Below, one piece after another: positions 1 to 8,595 of a stretch of 64,000 bases of DNA (positions are counted from its first letter, which is position 1; each line of letters opens with the position of its first letter). A program made the position numbers and the translations under genes. The DNA comes from Polyangiaceae bacterium (lineage in GTDB: Bacteria; Myxococcota_A; Polyangia; Polyangiales; Polyangiaceae): NCBI GenBank assembly GCA_025353725.1, contig JANXOF010000053.1:62001-126000 (forward strand). Reading direction: 5' to 3'. The notes below the pieces were generated by a model. It did no database searches, was not told the origin of the DNA, and worked only from the letters and a program-made list of their open reading frames with translations.

Positions 1-106
1 CGGACTGCCCCGGCACGGCACTCGGAGACCCGGTAGCAGCAGCGCCGGGACGACCGGAAGGCATCGGTGCAGGGGGCGCATTCGGGTTCGGAGGCAAACT
101 GGACAT
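1..106 (-). CDS. N-terminus of a Pro/Ala-rich protein downstream of exbD (partial)
   Basis: An ATG (complement of 104-106) lies 3 bases after the TAG of the upstream ExbD gene and opens a frame that stays open to the window edge. The 35 visible residues are rich in Pro, Ala, Gly and Ser (MSSLPPNPNAPPAPMPSGRP at the start). This is typical of an extended, disordered N-terminus or periplasm-spanning linker. The near-zero spacing implies translation with the ExbB/ExbD motor genes. A TonB/AgmX-like partner is possible, but no domain is visible in the window. Confidence 0.5.
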   Translation of the reverse strand, partial: MSSLPPNPNAPPAPMPSGRPGAAATGSPSAVPGQS

Positions 107-109
107 CGA

Positions 110-661
110 CTACCTCGCGATACCGAAAGAGACTTCAGGGAACAATGGTTCGCCCTGCTCGTTATTGCGAACGGCGTCCATCGTGCTGATCACGGCCTGG
201 TAAGGAATGGACGGATTGGCGCTAATGGTCACTCCCGTCTCCTCGCGGAAGTCCGACGATGCGCCTTTGAGTTTCGTCGCGCACGCCTTGAGGGCGTCAT
301 AGTCATAGTCGTTGTCTCGCCGCGGGACGGCAATACCGGGCCCCGTATCATTGCAGCCCGGTGCGACGTTTCCGCCGCGCGCCTTCAGACTGAACCCATC
401 AGGCACGACAAGCACCGTTAGGCCGAGCGTCGGAGCTGTCGGCGCCCGAGCTCCGCTACCCGCGCGTGGGGGAAGCGTGTCGATTGTCGCGGTGAACGTG
501 ACGCTTACGGTCGCAAGGACGAACATTAAGACGTTCATGACGATGTCAAGGAAGGGCACAATGTTCAGCTCTCCTCCCTCCTCGTCGGCCGCAAGTTCCC
601 GAGGCGCAGAAAGACGCCTTATCTTGCTCCTCTGTGCTGCGCTGAGTTTCTCCTCGGCCAC
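110..661 (-). CDS. ExbD/TolR-family biopolymer transport protein
   Basis: Inner-membrane partner of an ExbB/TolQ proton channel. It has a short cytoplasmic N-terminus, one membrane segment, then a periplasmic domain. The conserved proton-carrying Asp is in ELNIVPFLDIVMNVLMFVL, at the start of the single membrane helix. The periplasmic part (about 110 residues) ends near VISTMDAVRNN, the usual ExbD C-terminal helix region. I chose the GTG at 661 because a GGAGAAGG ribosome-binding site precedes it; an upstream GTG at 709 gives a less plausible extension. About 183 residues. It lies 171 bp downstream of an exbB gene and 3 bp upstream of the next partial gene. The energised partner is unknown. 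Confidence 0.85.
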   Translation of the reverse strand: MAEEKLSAAQRSKIRRLSAPRELAADEEGGELNIVPFLDIVMNVLMFVLATVSVTFTATIDTLPPRAGSGARAPTAPTLGLTVLVVPDGFSLKARGGNVAPGCNDTGPGIAVPRRDNDYDYDALKACATKLKGASSDFREETGVTISANPSIPYQAVISTMDAVRNNEQGEPLFPEVSFGIAR

Positions 662-832
662 GGCGCCTTCTCCACATTCACGGGGTGACAAGCAAGGGAC
701 AATCCCCACTCGTTCAAAGTCGCTCTCAAAGTACGAAGACGGAGCTTGCGACCAAAACTCGCTGGCTAAGCCGCCAGCGTAAGGCGGGAGCTAAACAGAG
801 AGGACGAGGCCTCTCCCCTCGCCCCTTGGGCC

Positions 833-1543
833 CTAGTAACCGCCTGGGCGGGTCTGAATCGTGAGCAGGTTGAAAACCCGCTCCTGAGTCGCGTCGAGAT
901 CGTGCTGGATGTTCTTCGCGCGCTGGTGGAGGATAAGGTGCGCGATCATACAAATCACGGCGATGCCTAGGCCCATAGCCGTGTTGTACATCGCCTCTGC
1001 AATTCCGTTGGCCAAGATGCGCTGGCGATCCGCCGCCGACAATCCTGGAGCCGACACGGCTCCGAAGGTGTGAATAAGACCGAGCACGGTCCCGAGTAGC
1101 CCGACGAGCGTTGCGATGTTCGCGAGCGACCAAAGCGACCCGATCCGCTTTTCGACAGCCGGCTTCAGCTCGCCAAGCTTCTCGCTCATGGCGGCGTCGA
1201 TTTCGTCGGGTCCCTTGTTGGCGTGTGTCAATCCTGCCTTCACGAGCTGAAGAATCGGATAGTCACCGGCGTCACAAAGCTTGATGGCGCGGTCAATGTT
1301 GCCCGCGCTGACGAGTTTCTTGATTTGTGCAAAGAACTCCTTTGAGTTCACGCGATATTTCGTGAGCTGGAATGCAGCTCGCTCGACAATGAGGGCGATC
1401 ACGATCGCGCTCACCACGAGGTTTATCGACAGGAACGTCGGATTCTCTTTGAAAGCGGCCATGAAGCCAGTTTCGCCAGAACCACCACCGCTAGCGGCCG
1501 CCGCAGGTGCGCTACCTAGGCTGCTCAACAGAGCCACGAACAT
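833..1543 (-). CDS. MotA/TolQ/ExbB proton channel family protein
   Basis: 236-residue inner-membrane channel subunit that, with ExbD/TolR, uses the proton gradient to drive an envelope process. Three hydrophobic segments are visible: about residues 35-55 (LSINLVVSAIVIALIVERA) and two in the C-terminal half around ANIATLVGLLGTVLGLIHTF and MYNTAMGLGIAVICMIAHLI. The GLLGTVLGLIHTF signature and the following A-D-x-x-x-I-L-A-x-G-I-x-E-A-x-x-x-T block are diagnostic of the family. An AAAGGAGC ribosome-binding site precedes the ATG. It is the first gene of a minus-strand exbB-exbD operon and is divergent from a second exbB across a 654-bp spacer. Confidence 0.9.
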   Translation of the reverse strand: MFVALLSSLGSAPAAAASGGGSGETGFMAAFKENPTFLSINLVVSAIVIALIVERAAFQLTKYRVNSKEFFAQIKKLVSAGNIDRAIKLCDAGDYPILQLVKAGLTHANKGPDEIDAAMSEKLGELKPAVEKRIGSLWSLANIATLVGLLGTVLGLIHTFGAVSAPGLSAADRQRILANGIAEAMYNTAMGLGIAVICMIAHLILHQRAKNIQHDLDATQERVFNLLTIQTRPGGY

Positions 1544-2197
1544 CCCCGATGCTCCTTTCTTAACCCGTTACGTCGCGTTGTAGAGAGAGATGAAAGAGAG
1601 TTACGCGGGATGAGCACAACTCGGAAGAGGAACCTTCAATCGAGCTGCAAGAAGTGAGAACTTCATGCATTTTGTGCTGCCTCGTGACTCGCTGAGGTCA
1701 CGATAGCCGGCCTGATCTGACGAAGTCAACGACGCGAAACGCGGAAGTGACCGCGCTAGCGGCGCGTCCTGGCTTTTCGGAGGCACCACGACGAGCGAGT
1801 TCCAGTGCCACGGCATGTTTCGGCAAGCGCGCGAGACTGTGAAAGTTTCTTACGGTCGAAAGGCGTTCGAGGCCCAAACTCTATTGACCACCGCGGGTCA
1901 GTACCGTCAGACTTCTGCATGTCGACGAGTGTGTCTCCAGGAGGCTTGCCTCTTTTGCGAACGAGACGATATCGTTTCATTCACGGTCGACTGAGTCGCG
2001 ACAGATTCGTTTTCTCTTCTCGGCATTACCAGGGAAAGAGGCTCATCCGACGCGACGGAACCGACCGAATCGACACGCGTAAGCTCAGTAGTCAGCGGTA
2101 ACGGCAGCAGCAAAGCAAAACGACAACATGGCGACACGGGAGTGACTCGTGTCGACCAATCCCGGTCCGACGCGAGACCTCGGAGGAAGCAGCGAAC
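1544..2197. other. Divergent intergenic region between two exbB genes
   Basis: 654 bp with no frame that looks coding. It must hold the promoters of both ExbB/ExbD operons. The right-hand exbB is preceded by CGGAGGAAGC (ribosome-binding site). I found no convincing sigma54 -24/-12 element or long inverted repeat. Confidence 0.5.
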
Positions 2198-2854
2198 ATG
2201 TCTGATCTGTGGACTCACTATAAGCAAGGCGGCATCGTGATGATGTCGATCATCCTCCTCTGGAGCATCATTACCGTCGGCATCGTCATCGAGCGTGCTC
2301 TGTATCTCTATGGCTCCTCGATAAACAAGGACGTCTTTCTTGCGACGATGCAGAAGTGCATTTTGGCAGGCGATGTCGCGAAGGCTGTCAAAATGTGCTC
2401 TGCGGCCAACGCGCCGCTCGCACGTATATGCCAGGCCGGACTCGTCAAAGTGAACCGCCCAGACGAGGAAGTTCAAGCGGCGATGGACGAGTCGGCGCTT
2501 CGAGAGATTCCGCGCCTAGCGAAGCGCACGGGGTACCTCGCGCTCCTCGCAAACCTCGCCATGCTCACGGGCCTCCTCGGCACCGTAAAGGGACTCATCA
2601 CGAGTTTCGGCGCAGTTTCAGGCGAGTCGGTCGACCCGAGCCAGAAGGCGCGTATTCTCGCCGAAGGTATCTCCGAAGCAATGAACTGCACCGCTTTCGG
2701 GCTCATCGTCGCCCTCGGAGCGCTCATTGGGTACGCAGTACTCAATGGGAAGACTCAACAGCTCGAGGACGACATCAACGAAGCGAGCGTTCAAGTACTC
2801 AATCTCGTGGTGACCAATCGCCAAAAGGTCAACTTGTCAGGTATCGCAGCCTGA
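2198..2854 (+). CDS. MotA/TolQ/ExbB proton channel family protein (second locus)
   Basis: 218-residue ExbB/TolQ paralogue with the same three-helix plan. The first helix is at residues 13-33 (GIVMMSIILLWSIITVGIVI). The signature LAMLTGLLGTVKGLITSFGA and a final membrane segment around AFGLIVALGALIGYAVLNG follow. It begins with ATG after an AGGAAGC ribosome-binding site. It is followed 131 bp downstream by two consecutive exbD genes. One ExbB plus two ExbD matches the subunit set of myxobacterial gliding motors (AglR with AglQ and AglS), but sequence alone does not distinguish this from other Tol/Exb systems. Confidence 0.9.
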   Translation: MSDLWTHYKQGGIVMMSIILLWSIITVGIVIERALYLYGSSINKDVFLATMQKCILAGDVAKAVKMCSAANAPLARICQAGLVKVNRPDEEVQAAMDESALREIPRLAKRTGYLALLANLAMLTGLLGTVKGLITSFGAVSGESVDPSQKARILAEGISEAMNCTAFGLIVALGALIGYAVLNGKTQQLEDDINEASVQVLNLVVTNRQKVNLSGIAA

Positions 2855-2985
2855 GACTCGAACGGGCCGCTGCCTGGCCTCGTTTTTCTGGGTAGTGGTC
2901 TCGCTCAGGTTACTTATGTCGTTTACGTCGTTTACGTCAACGGCGGGGCTCTAGTTCGGCCCCGCCACTTCCTCGGAGCACGGAT

Positions 2986-3555
2986 ATGGGCGGTATAAGC
3001 GTTGGCGGAGGCGGCGGTGGCCGGCGGTCGCTTGACTCGGAGATCAACATGATCCCGTTCATCGACCTCCTGATGGTGACGATTTCGTTTTTGCTCATCA
3101 CCGCCGTGTGGTCGCACATGGCGCGCATCAACGCCGACGCCCAAGTGCCCGGGCCCCCACGGGAAGTCGAGCCGGTCAACATCGAGCCGGAAAAACAGCT
3201 GCATGTTGAGATGCGAACGCCCGACAAGTTCGTGCTTATCTGGAAGCAGGCGGGGACGGTGATCAGCACGGTCGATGTATCCCGCAAAGACAATCTCATC
3301 GTAAAGGATGGCAAGAAGAGCATTCGTTACCCCGAGCTCGCCCAGAAGATTGAAGCCGAGTGGAAAACCGTTGGCGCGCACCGGGACGGCACCGACAAGA
3401 AATTCGACCAAGCGGTCCTGCATACCGACAACGAGACAGCGTACGTTTACCTGATCGGCGTGATTGACGCCATTTACCAGGCCCATCGCCCGTTCAACGT
3501 GGGCGGAAAGTCTGAACAGGTCCCCGCATTCAACGTCACGTTCGCGGTCAACTGA
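2986..3555 (+). CDS. ExbD/TolR-family protein (first of two in operon)
   Basis: 189-residue single-pass protein. A Gly-rich cytoplasmic start (MGGISVGGGGGGRRSLDSE) is followed by the ExbD signature EINMIPFIDLLMVTISFLLI, with the conserved Asp in FIDLL. A periplasmic domain of about 140 residues follows. It sits between the exbB at 2198 and a second exbD at 3572, only 16 bp before the latter. A short tandem direct repeat, GTCGTTTAC twice at about 2916-2936, lies in the exbB-exbD spacer. Confidence 0.87.
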   Translation: MGGISVGGGGGGRRSLDSEINMIPFIDLLMVTISFLLITAVWSHMARINADAQVPGPPREVEPVNIEPEKQLHVEMRTPDKFVLIWKQAGTVISTVDVSRKDNLIVKDGKKSIRYPELAQKIEAEWKTVGAHRDGTDKKFDQAVLHTDNETAYVYLIGVIDAIYQAHRPFNVGGKSEQVPAFNVTFAVN

Positions 3556-3571
3556 GAAGTCGAGAAGACCC

Positions 3572-4111
3572 ATGACGATTCACGAACCCGGCCGACGTTT
3601 GATGCGCGGCGTTCCACTCAAGTTTGTACGCAAACGTGTCGCAGGCGGGTCGAGCAGACCCGTAGCTGCTGCGCTGTCGCTCACGAGCATGATCGACTTT
3701 CTTATCGTTACCGTGGTGTTTTTGCTGATGACGTTCAGCGCGTCCGGCGAAACTCCGATCAATAAGAACGTTCGCTTGCCTCAAGCCGAGCACACCCTCG
3801 ACATGATCGACGCGCCGATGGTGGCTATCACTGGAAGCGCCATTTTGGTCGACGGGAGCACAGCGGGAAACACGCGGGCCATCGAAGATAGCAAGCGACT
3901 CCAACGGATCGACGAGCTCTTCAACATTCTCAAGAGCAAGCGTGAAGTTTGGAAGCAGCTCCATCCGGGCAAAGACTTTCCTGGCGTTGTCGTGCTGCAG
4001 ATCGATCAGGAGGTCACCGCGGTCGTCGTGAAGAGTGTATTCCAGACGTCGGCCTTCGCGGGGTACCCAAACGTAAGTTTCATGGTGAACCAGCTACCGA
4101 AAGCACGCTGA
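3572..4111 (+). CDS. ExbD/TolR-family protein (second of two in operon)
   Basis: About 179 residues from the ATG at 3572; frames upstream of this ATG overlap the previous exbD. A basic N-terminus is followed by the membrane segment LTSMIDFLIVTVVFLLMTFS, which carries the conserved Asp, and a periplasmic domain of about 120 residues ending FMVNQLPKAR. It differs enough from the preceding exbD to be a separate subunit type rather than a recent duplicate. The next gene starts at the GTG at 4119, 7 bp after its stop, so it is part of the same transcription unit. Confidence 0.87.
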   Translation: MTIHEPGRRLMRGVPLKFVRKRVAGGSSRPVAAALSLTSMIDFLIVTVVFLLMTFSASGETPINKNVRLPQAEHTLDMIDAPMVAITGSAILVDGSTAGNTRAIEDSKRLQRIDELFNILKSKREVWKQLHPGKDFPGVVVLQIDQEVTAVVVKSVFQTSAFAGYPNVSFMVNQLPKAR

Positions 4112-4118
4112 ACCAAGC

Positions 4119-5105
4119 GTGGCTGACAAACGCGAGATCGGACTGAAGGCCGTCGCGTCCGCGCGCGCGGAGCGAAGCAAGACGAAGTATGGCAAGATTG
4201 ACGGTCGCGTATGGCTTATGGCTGGCGCGGCCGTTGTCTCTACGCTTGTCGCTGCATGGACGTTCAACGGGCGAACTCTCGCGACGCAAAAAGAGGAACT
4301 TCTCCTACAACAGCATACGGCACTTTCCGTCGTCGGCGATGAGTGGCATGTTTTGCGGGACCGACTCGAGAAACTTACCGTCGAAGCCGCTTCTCGCTTT
4401 GAAGGCGACCGAGTCGACGAAAGCGCAACTTCGTTCGACTTCCGGAGCGCACCCGGACTCTATCTGCGACTGCGTGTGAGCGAGGCTACAAAGGTCGAGG
4501 ACATCCGCAAGCACGCGAAGGACTCGGCCAAAGACGCTTTCACGGGTTGCTTACTTCGTGAGCCGAATGCGGCGCTCGCACGCGGCGACGCGGATGCAGG
4601 TGCGGTACCCGAGCAACCTTGGAACCTGCATCGCGCGTACAGCGCTACCCGCGTTTTGACCGAGGCTTGGACGTCTGAAGTCCGTGCTTCAGATAACAAG
4701 GACCGCCTTCGCGTCTTTCGTCAGCAGTATGACAGGGCGCTGCGCGATGAAATCCCCGTGGCCATAGACATTGTCAAGCGAGCGCAATTTTTTCTGCTCG
4801 TTCTCGACGAAGACGTTCCCGAGGCACTTTCTCTTTCGGGTGATGCGGGGACTATTGACCAAGACGCGTTGCAGCAAGTTGCACACCCCGCGCGGGTCCA
4901 CATCGTCAATCTGAAGAGCGGTCGCGAGGTCGCGCGGCTTCGGAGAACCGGCGATGCGTGGTTTGAATTTGCCGGCGAAAAAGCCGTACGAGATCCTGAA
5001 ATCCAGGCAGCTATGAAACGTCAGGTCAACAACTGCGCATTGGCGCAGACCGTTTGGGCCGCGATTCGACCGAGTGCGGGAGCCGAAGCAGGCTCTGAGA
5101 AGTAG
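4119..5105 (+). CDS. Membrane-anchored protein of unknown function in the exbB-exbD-exbD operon
   Basis: 328 residues, GTG start. A basic N-terminus of about 30 residues is followed by one hydrophobic segment (about residues 31-48, VWLMAGAAVVSTLVAAWTF) and a soluble, mostly charged domain of about 275 residues. The first part of that domain is predicted helical, followed by a possible beta-rich end near ARVHIVNLKSGREVARLR. The topology fits one helix with a periplasmic domain, so it may be a structural partner of the motor. I do not recognise a family. It ends 14 bp before the stop of a convergent gene. Confidence 0.75.
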   Translation: MADKREIGLKAVASARAERSKTKYGKIDGRVWLMAGAAVVSTLVAAWTFNGRTLATQKEELLLQQHTALSVVGDEWHVLRDRLEKLTVEAASRFEGDRVDESATSFDFRSAPGLYLRLRVSEATKVEDIRKHAKDSAKDAFTGCLLREPNAALARGDADAGAVPEQPWNLHRAYSATRVLTEAWTSEVRASDNKDRLRVFRQQYDRALRDEIPVAIDIVKRAQFFLLVLDEDVPEALSLSGDAGTIDQDALQQVAHPARVHIVNLKSGREVARLRRTGDAWFEFAGEKAVRDPEIQAAMKRQVNNCALAQTVWAAIRPSAGAEAGSEK

Positions 5106-5119
5106 AGCTTTTGCAACGC

Positions 5120-5764
5120 TCAGCGAGGTGCTGGGTCGCCGAGACCCACTACGCGAGTCCCGACGACCTGCTCCCAAGCAAGGGTTAGGGTCAAGAAAGC
5201 GGCGCGGTCGCGAGGATGGTCCGCGGCGTTGCCCGCAAGCGTCGCCTCGCTCCAGCGCGCGCCGCCGTGGATTCCAAAGACGGGCCCGTTCGCGGCCGAC
5301 AAGAAAGGAATCGTAAGGCCCAGTCCGGCTTGCAGCGCCGGCCGGGCGTCGAACCCGGAATTCGGGCCTGCGACGAACGCCGCGCCGAGCTCGAAAGCGA
5401 GTGAGTCAATCGTGAGGTCGACGCGCGCATTCCCCGTTTCGAGCCCCTGTAGCCATCGCGCGAAGAAGAGCGGGCGAAGCTCCACGCCCGTCGCGAGCAC
5501 GCTTTGCGGGTCGGAAGAGTTCCCCAAAAGCGCGGAGCCCTCGTAAGTCGCGAAAATGCCTGCCGTCGAAAGGTAGCGAAGCCGCGCGTCGGCGGCGGCT
5601 CGAACAGCGCGCGGACCGAACGTCGCCCCAACTCCCAAGGTGACGGAAAGGTCACCGTCGATGCGACCATAACTTGTCTCGGCCGCGGGCTCAGCCCGCG
5701 CCGGGACTTCAACCATTACCAAAGCCGCCGCGGTCGCAAGCGCTCTCGACGCGCGACCCCGCAT
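5120..5764 (-). CDS. Secreted, probably outer-membrane beta-barrel protein of unknown function
   Basis: About 214 residues from the ATG at 5764. A cleavable signal peptide is clear: MRGRASRALATAAALVMVEV then PARA-EPAA. The mature part alternates hydrophobic and polar residues with many Gly and aromatic strand ends (LSVTLGVGATFGPRAV, FATYEGSALLG, FLTLTLAWEQVV). This suggests a small outer-membrane barrel. Its ATG follows the HD-phosphohydrolase stop by one base, so it is the last gene of the methyltransferase-HD-barrel operon. No specific family was recognised. Confidence 0.65.
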   Translation of the reverse strand: MRGRASRALATAAALVMVEVPARAEPAAETSYGRIDGDLSVTLGVGATFGPRAVRAAADARLRYLSTAGIFATYEGSALLGNSSDPQSVLATGVELRPLFFARWLQGLETGNARVDLTIDSLAFELGAAFVAGPNSGFDARPALQAGLGLTIPFLSAANGPVFGIHGGARWSEATLAGNAADHPRDRAAFLTLTLAWEQVVGTRVVGLGDPAPR

Positions 5765-5765
5765 C

Positions 5766-7076
5766 CTAGGCTCCGAGAGCTCGCGTAATATCGTCGCGAA
5801 GCTCGGGGGCAACGATGAGGCGAACCCGTGACAAGACCTGTCCGGCGAGGCGCGCAAGCAAGAAGGAGACATCGCTCAGAGGGCGCGCTGGCCCTTTCGC
5901 GTAAACGACCATCAGCGGCTCTGAGTCTCCGCCGAAGGGAGTGTCACTCGCAACGTCGAGTGTGACGTACAGCTCAGGGTCGAATCCCCTCGCCTTGGCT
6001 ATCTCACGAGCCACATGTAGCGCGTGCTCTCGCCCCGCAGGTAACGCCTGCTCACCGAAAAGCTCGTAGGTCTTGAACAGCGTGCGAGCTCGAACGCGCT
6101 TGCACAAGTCGGCTAACCCCACGTCGCTCGCGGATTCCCACGCGTGCATGGCCACGGAAATGACGGCGTCGTCGAGGTCGAGGTAATCGGCAAGAAGAGC
6201 AGCTTCTCCGTGCGCCGGTCGTTCGATTCCGCGTGGAGTCCCCGGCAGGCGATGACCGTCCGCGATAAGCGCATTCGCCCGCCCGAGGACGGTACGAATC
6301 ATCCATTCGGCCGATCGCGTCGCTTTATGCAAATAAACCTGTTGAAACATGAAAAGTCGCGCGAGGAGAAACGCCTCTATCGCGGGCAGTCCTTTAGCTC
6401 CGTCGATAGCGAGGCCCGGCGCTGGAGGCGTTCCGGAGGAAGACGACGCGGCCGCGACAGGCTGAAACCGCAGGCTGCGAAAGAGCCAATCCAAGTCGAA
6501 GACGCCATAGCGTACCCCTGTCGAATGCGCATCGCGAAGGAGGTAATCACATCGATCGACATCAAGCGTTCCGCTCACCGCGCGCGCCAGGTAAGGCAGC
6601 GGATGTTCGCCTCGCACGAGGGCCGCAACGCGCTCGGGCATGTGGGGATCGATGCTTACGAGGACACGATGCACGCCCGTCTCCGGGGCAAGAACAATGC
6701 GCTCTGTCCACTCTTCGTGATGCGAGTTGCCGGGAATGGCGTCCTCGAAGAGGTGCGAAAGAGGACCGTGGCCTACGTCGTGAAGAAACGCCGCGGCGAG
6801 CGCATCTTGCGCGCGCTCACTCGTTACCTGCTGCCAAAACGGCAATTCACCGTGAATTTGCCGAAGCCGCGCGAGGAGCTTGGTCATCACGAAGGCCGCG
6901 CCTATCGCGTGGGAGAAACGCGTATGCTCAGCGCCAGGAAACGCGACCGAAGCCACGCCGAGCTGACGGATCCGACGGAGTCGCTGCACCTCCGGCGTAT
7001 CCATGAGTCGCGCTATCACCTGCTCTTCAGCAGCCTCGAAGGACACGAGACCGTGAACTGCGTCGCGAAGAATCAT
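5766..7076 (-). CDS. HD-superfamily phosphohydrolase (SAMHD1/YdhJ-like)
   Basis: 436 residues. The N-terminus LRDAVHGLVSFEAAEEQVI and the metal-binding set H51...H56, H99-D100 (FLHDVGHGPLSHLFED) are typical of COG1078 HD proteins related to dNTP triphosphohydrolases. A conserved LDVDRCDYLLRDAHSTG block supplies the last metal-ligand Asp. The likely reaction is hydrolysis of a (deoxy)nucleotide phosphate bond; the substrate cannot be read from sequence. The ATG overlaps the stop of the upstream DNA methyltransferase gene by 4 bp (7073-7076), indicating translational coupling. Confidence 0.87.
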   Translation of the reverse strand: MILRDAVHGLVSFEAAEEQVIARLMDTPEVQRLRRIRQLGVASVAFPGAEHTRFSHAIGAAFVMTKLLARLRQIHGELPFWQQVTSERAQDALAAAFLHDVGHGPLSHLFEDAIPGNSHHEEWTERIVLAPETGVHRVLVSIDPHMPERVAALVRGEHPLPYLARAVSGTLDVDRCDYLLRDAHSTGVRYGVFDLDWLFRSLRFQPVAAASSSSGTPPAPGLAIDGAKGLPAIEAFLLARLFMFQQVYLHKATRSAEWMIRTVLGRANALIADGHRLPGTPRGIERPAHGEAALLADYLDLDDAVISVAMHAWESASDVGLADLCKRVRARTLFKTYELFGEQALPAGREHALHVAREIAKARGFDPELYVTLDVASDTPFGGDSEPLMVVYAKGPARPLSDVSFLLARLAGQVLSRVRLIVAPELRDDITRALGA

Positions 7077-8518
7077 GGGTGCGTCTCCATGACAAATTTC
7101 GTAGTTACGCTTCCGTTATCGCCCCAGACGCGCACGACGGTATTCGCGACAATGGCGTCGACTACAGCCTCGCGCGGCGCGGCGGCGGCTTTTGTTCCGA
7201 GCGCGCGCTCTGCGTGCCAAATGCTTGTAAAAACGCTGTTTTGCATCGTTCCGACGGCCCACGCCATCGGCTCGCTAGGTTCCACGAGTGTCACGCAAAG
7301 GCCTGCCTTCCCTACCCTAGCGCTCGTCTCCACCCGGAGGACGGATTCCGGGGCGACGACCGCTCCCGCCGCGCGTTCGATTCGCACGCCGGCACCGTCG
7401 CGAAGAAGTCGCGCGCGCGCGGTTGCAACGGCAACAGGGCTGCGGTCTGCAAGCACCGCGCGGCGCCCCAACGCGTGAGCGGCCACGGCGGTCGTTCCGC
7501 TTCCCGCAAACGCGTCCACGACGAGGCCGCCGGGGGACGTCGCGCAACCAATAATTCGCTCGAGCAGCGCGCGCGGCTTTTGAGTCGGATACCCGGTCCG
7601 CTCGGAAGCCGCGGCATGACGCAACGGCGGCACGTCGGTCCAGAGCGCGTCAATTCGGCGCTCGCGGCACCAGACGCCCGCATCGTCCTTCACGAGAAAG
7701 TACTTGATATACACGCGACCACTCGGCGTTCGGTGCACGCGCCCCTCCGCGTCGAGTTTGGCGATCGACGCATCAGTGTAGTCACCACGCGGCGCGCTCG
7801 TGAAAGGGCGCCCTTCCGCGTCACGGCGTATGGCAGATTCGTCGATGGGCTCGAGGCGCGTAGGCGGTGTGAGCTTCGCGCCAGGCTTCCCGTACACCAC
7901 CAAGGTGTCAAGCGTTCGGCCAAACTGACCGCTCGTGGCTTGACGCCCAAGGTTTGGCGCGCGGCGCCAGACGATCTCATTGAGGAACGCGTCGCGCCCC
8001 AAAATTTCGTCAAGAATCGATCGGACGAGGTATGCCGCGCGCCAATCGAGATGTACCCAAATCGTACCTTTCGGAGCGAGCAGATCCGTGAGTGCCTCGA
8101 GGCGTGGAGCAAGCATTTCGAGGTAAGCGCCGAGCCCGCCGCTACGCGTAGACCACGTGTCTCCGTAGGCGGGAGTACGTACGACGCGCCCATCGGCGGC
8201 ACCGTCGAGTCGTGACTCGGCCACGTAGTCGCGTTCCGACGCGAAGGGCGGGTCGACGTAAACGAGGTCGACCGCGCCGCGAAGGCCTTCGCGTTCGAGA
8301 GCGTGAGCGAGGTCGAAGACGTCACCGTGAAGGATCCGATGAGCGCCGTCTCCCGTGACATCAAACAGGTTCGACGCGGCACGAGCAGGAGAACCGTCCG
8401 CGCAAGCCCCCTCCTCCCCCATCCGCCAGTGTCGCCCAGGCCACACAAGGCGCACGCCATGGGACTCGGCAGACGTCCGCTTTTTCGACGTCAAAGCTCG
8501 AGAAAGGAGGACCGCCAT
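7073..8518 (-). CDS. Site-specific DNA methyltransferase (N4/N6, beta-class order)
   Basis: About 481 residues from the ATG at 8518 (a GTG at 8536 and an ATG at 8422 are alternatives). Catalytic motif IV is DPPF near residue 90 (LVYVDPPFASERDYV); motif I is FAGSGTT near residue 340, followed by ALGRRAVLADRSP. Motif IV before motif I is the beta-class order. TGYPTQKPRALLERIIG just before motif I is also typical. Such enzymes methylate adenine N6 or cytosine N4. No restriction endonuclease is adjacent, so it appears orphan. It is translationally coupled to the HD phosphohydrolase downstream. About 150 C-terminal residues follow motif I. Confidence 0.85.
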   Translation of the reverse strand: MAVLLSRALTSKKRTSAESHGVRLVWPGRHWRMGEEGACADGSPARAASNLFDVTGDGAHRILHGDVFDLAHALEREGLRGAVDLVYVDPPFASERDYVAESRLDGAADGRVVRTPAYGDTWSTRSGGLGAYLEMLAPRLEALTDLLAPKGTIWVHLDWRAAYLVRSILDEILGRDAFLNEIVWRRAPNLGRQATSGQFGRTLDTLVVYGKPGAKLTPPTRLEPIDESAIRRDAEGRPFTSAPRGDYTDASIAKLDAEGRVHRTPSGRVYIKYFLVKDDAGVWCRERRIDALWTDVPPLRHAAASERTGYPTQKPRALLERIIGCATSPGGLVVDAFAGSGTTAVAAHALGRRAVLADRSPVAVATARARLLRDGAGVRIERAAGAVVAPESVLRVETSARVGKAGLCVTLVEPSEPMAWAVGTMQNSVFTSIWHAERALGTKAAAAPREAVVDAIVANTVVRVWGDNGSVTTKFVMETHP

Positions 8519-8595
8519 CGCGTGCGACCGTATCACGTCGCGTCGTCAACGACATGCTCGCAAGTGCACGTCGTTCGAGCTGTTCCCGTTGGGTG

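Noticed and set aside
1790-1815. Possible sigma54 promoter (TGGCAC on the minus strand) upstream of the left exbB
   Set aside because: The GG-to-GC spacing is one base too long and the -12 element is poor.
2868-2895. Terminator-like GGCC...GGCC followed by a T run after the second exbB
   Set aside because: The stem is only four base pairs and lies inside an apparent operon, so it was not listed.
6144-7478. 444-residue plus-strand open frame antisense to the HD phosphohydrolase
   Set aside because: It is rich in Arg/Ser/His, has no motif, and lies opposite two genes with clear family motifs; a high-GC shadow frame.
7073-8518. Methyltransferase as part of a restriction-modification system
   Set aside because: No endonuclease or specificity gene is next to it; neighbours are an HD phosphohydrolase and lysA.
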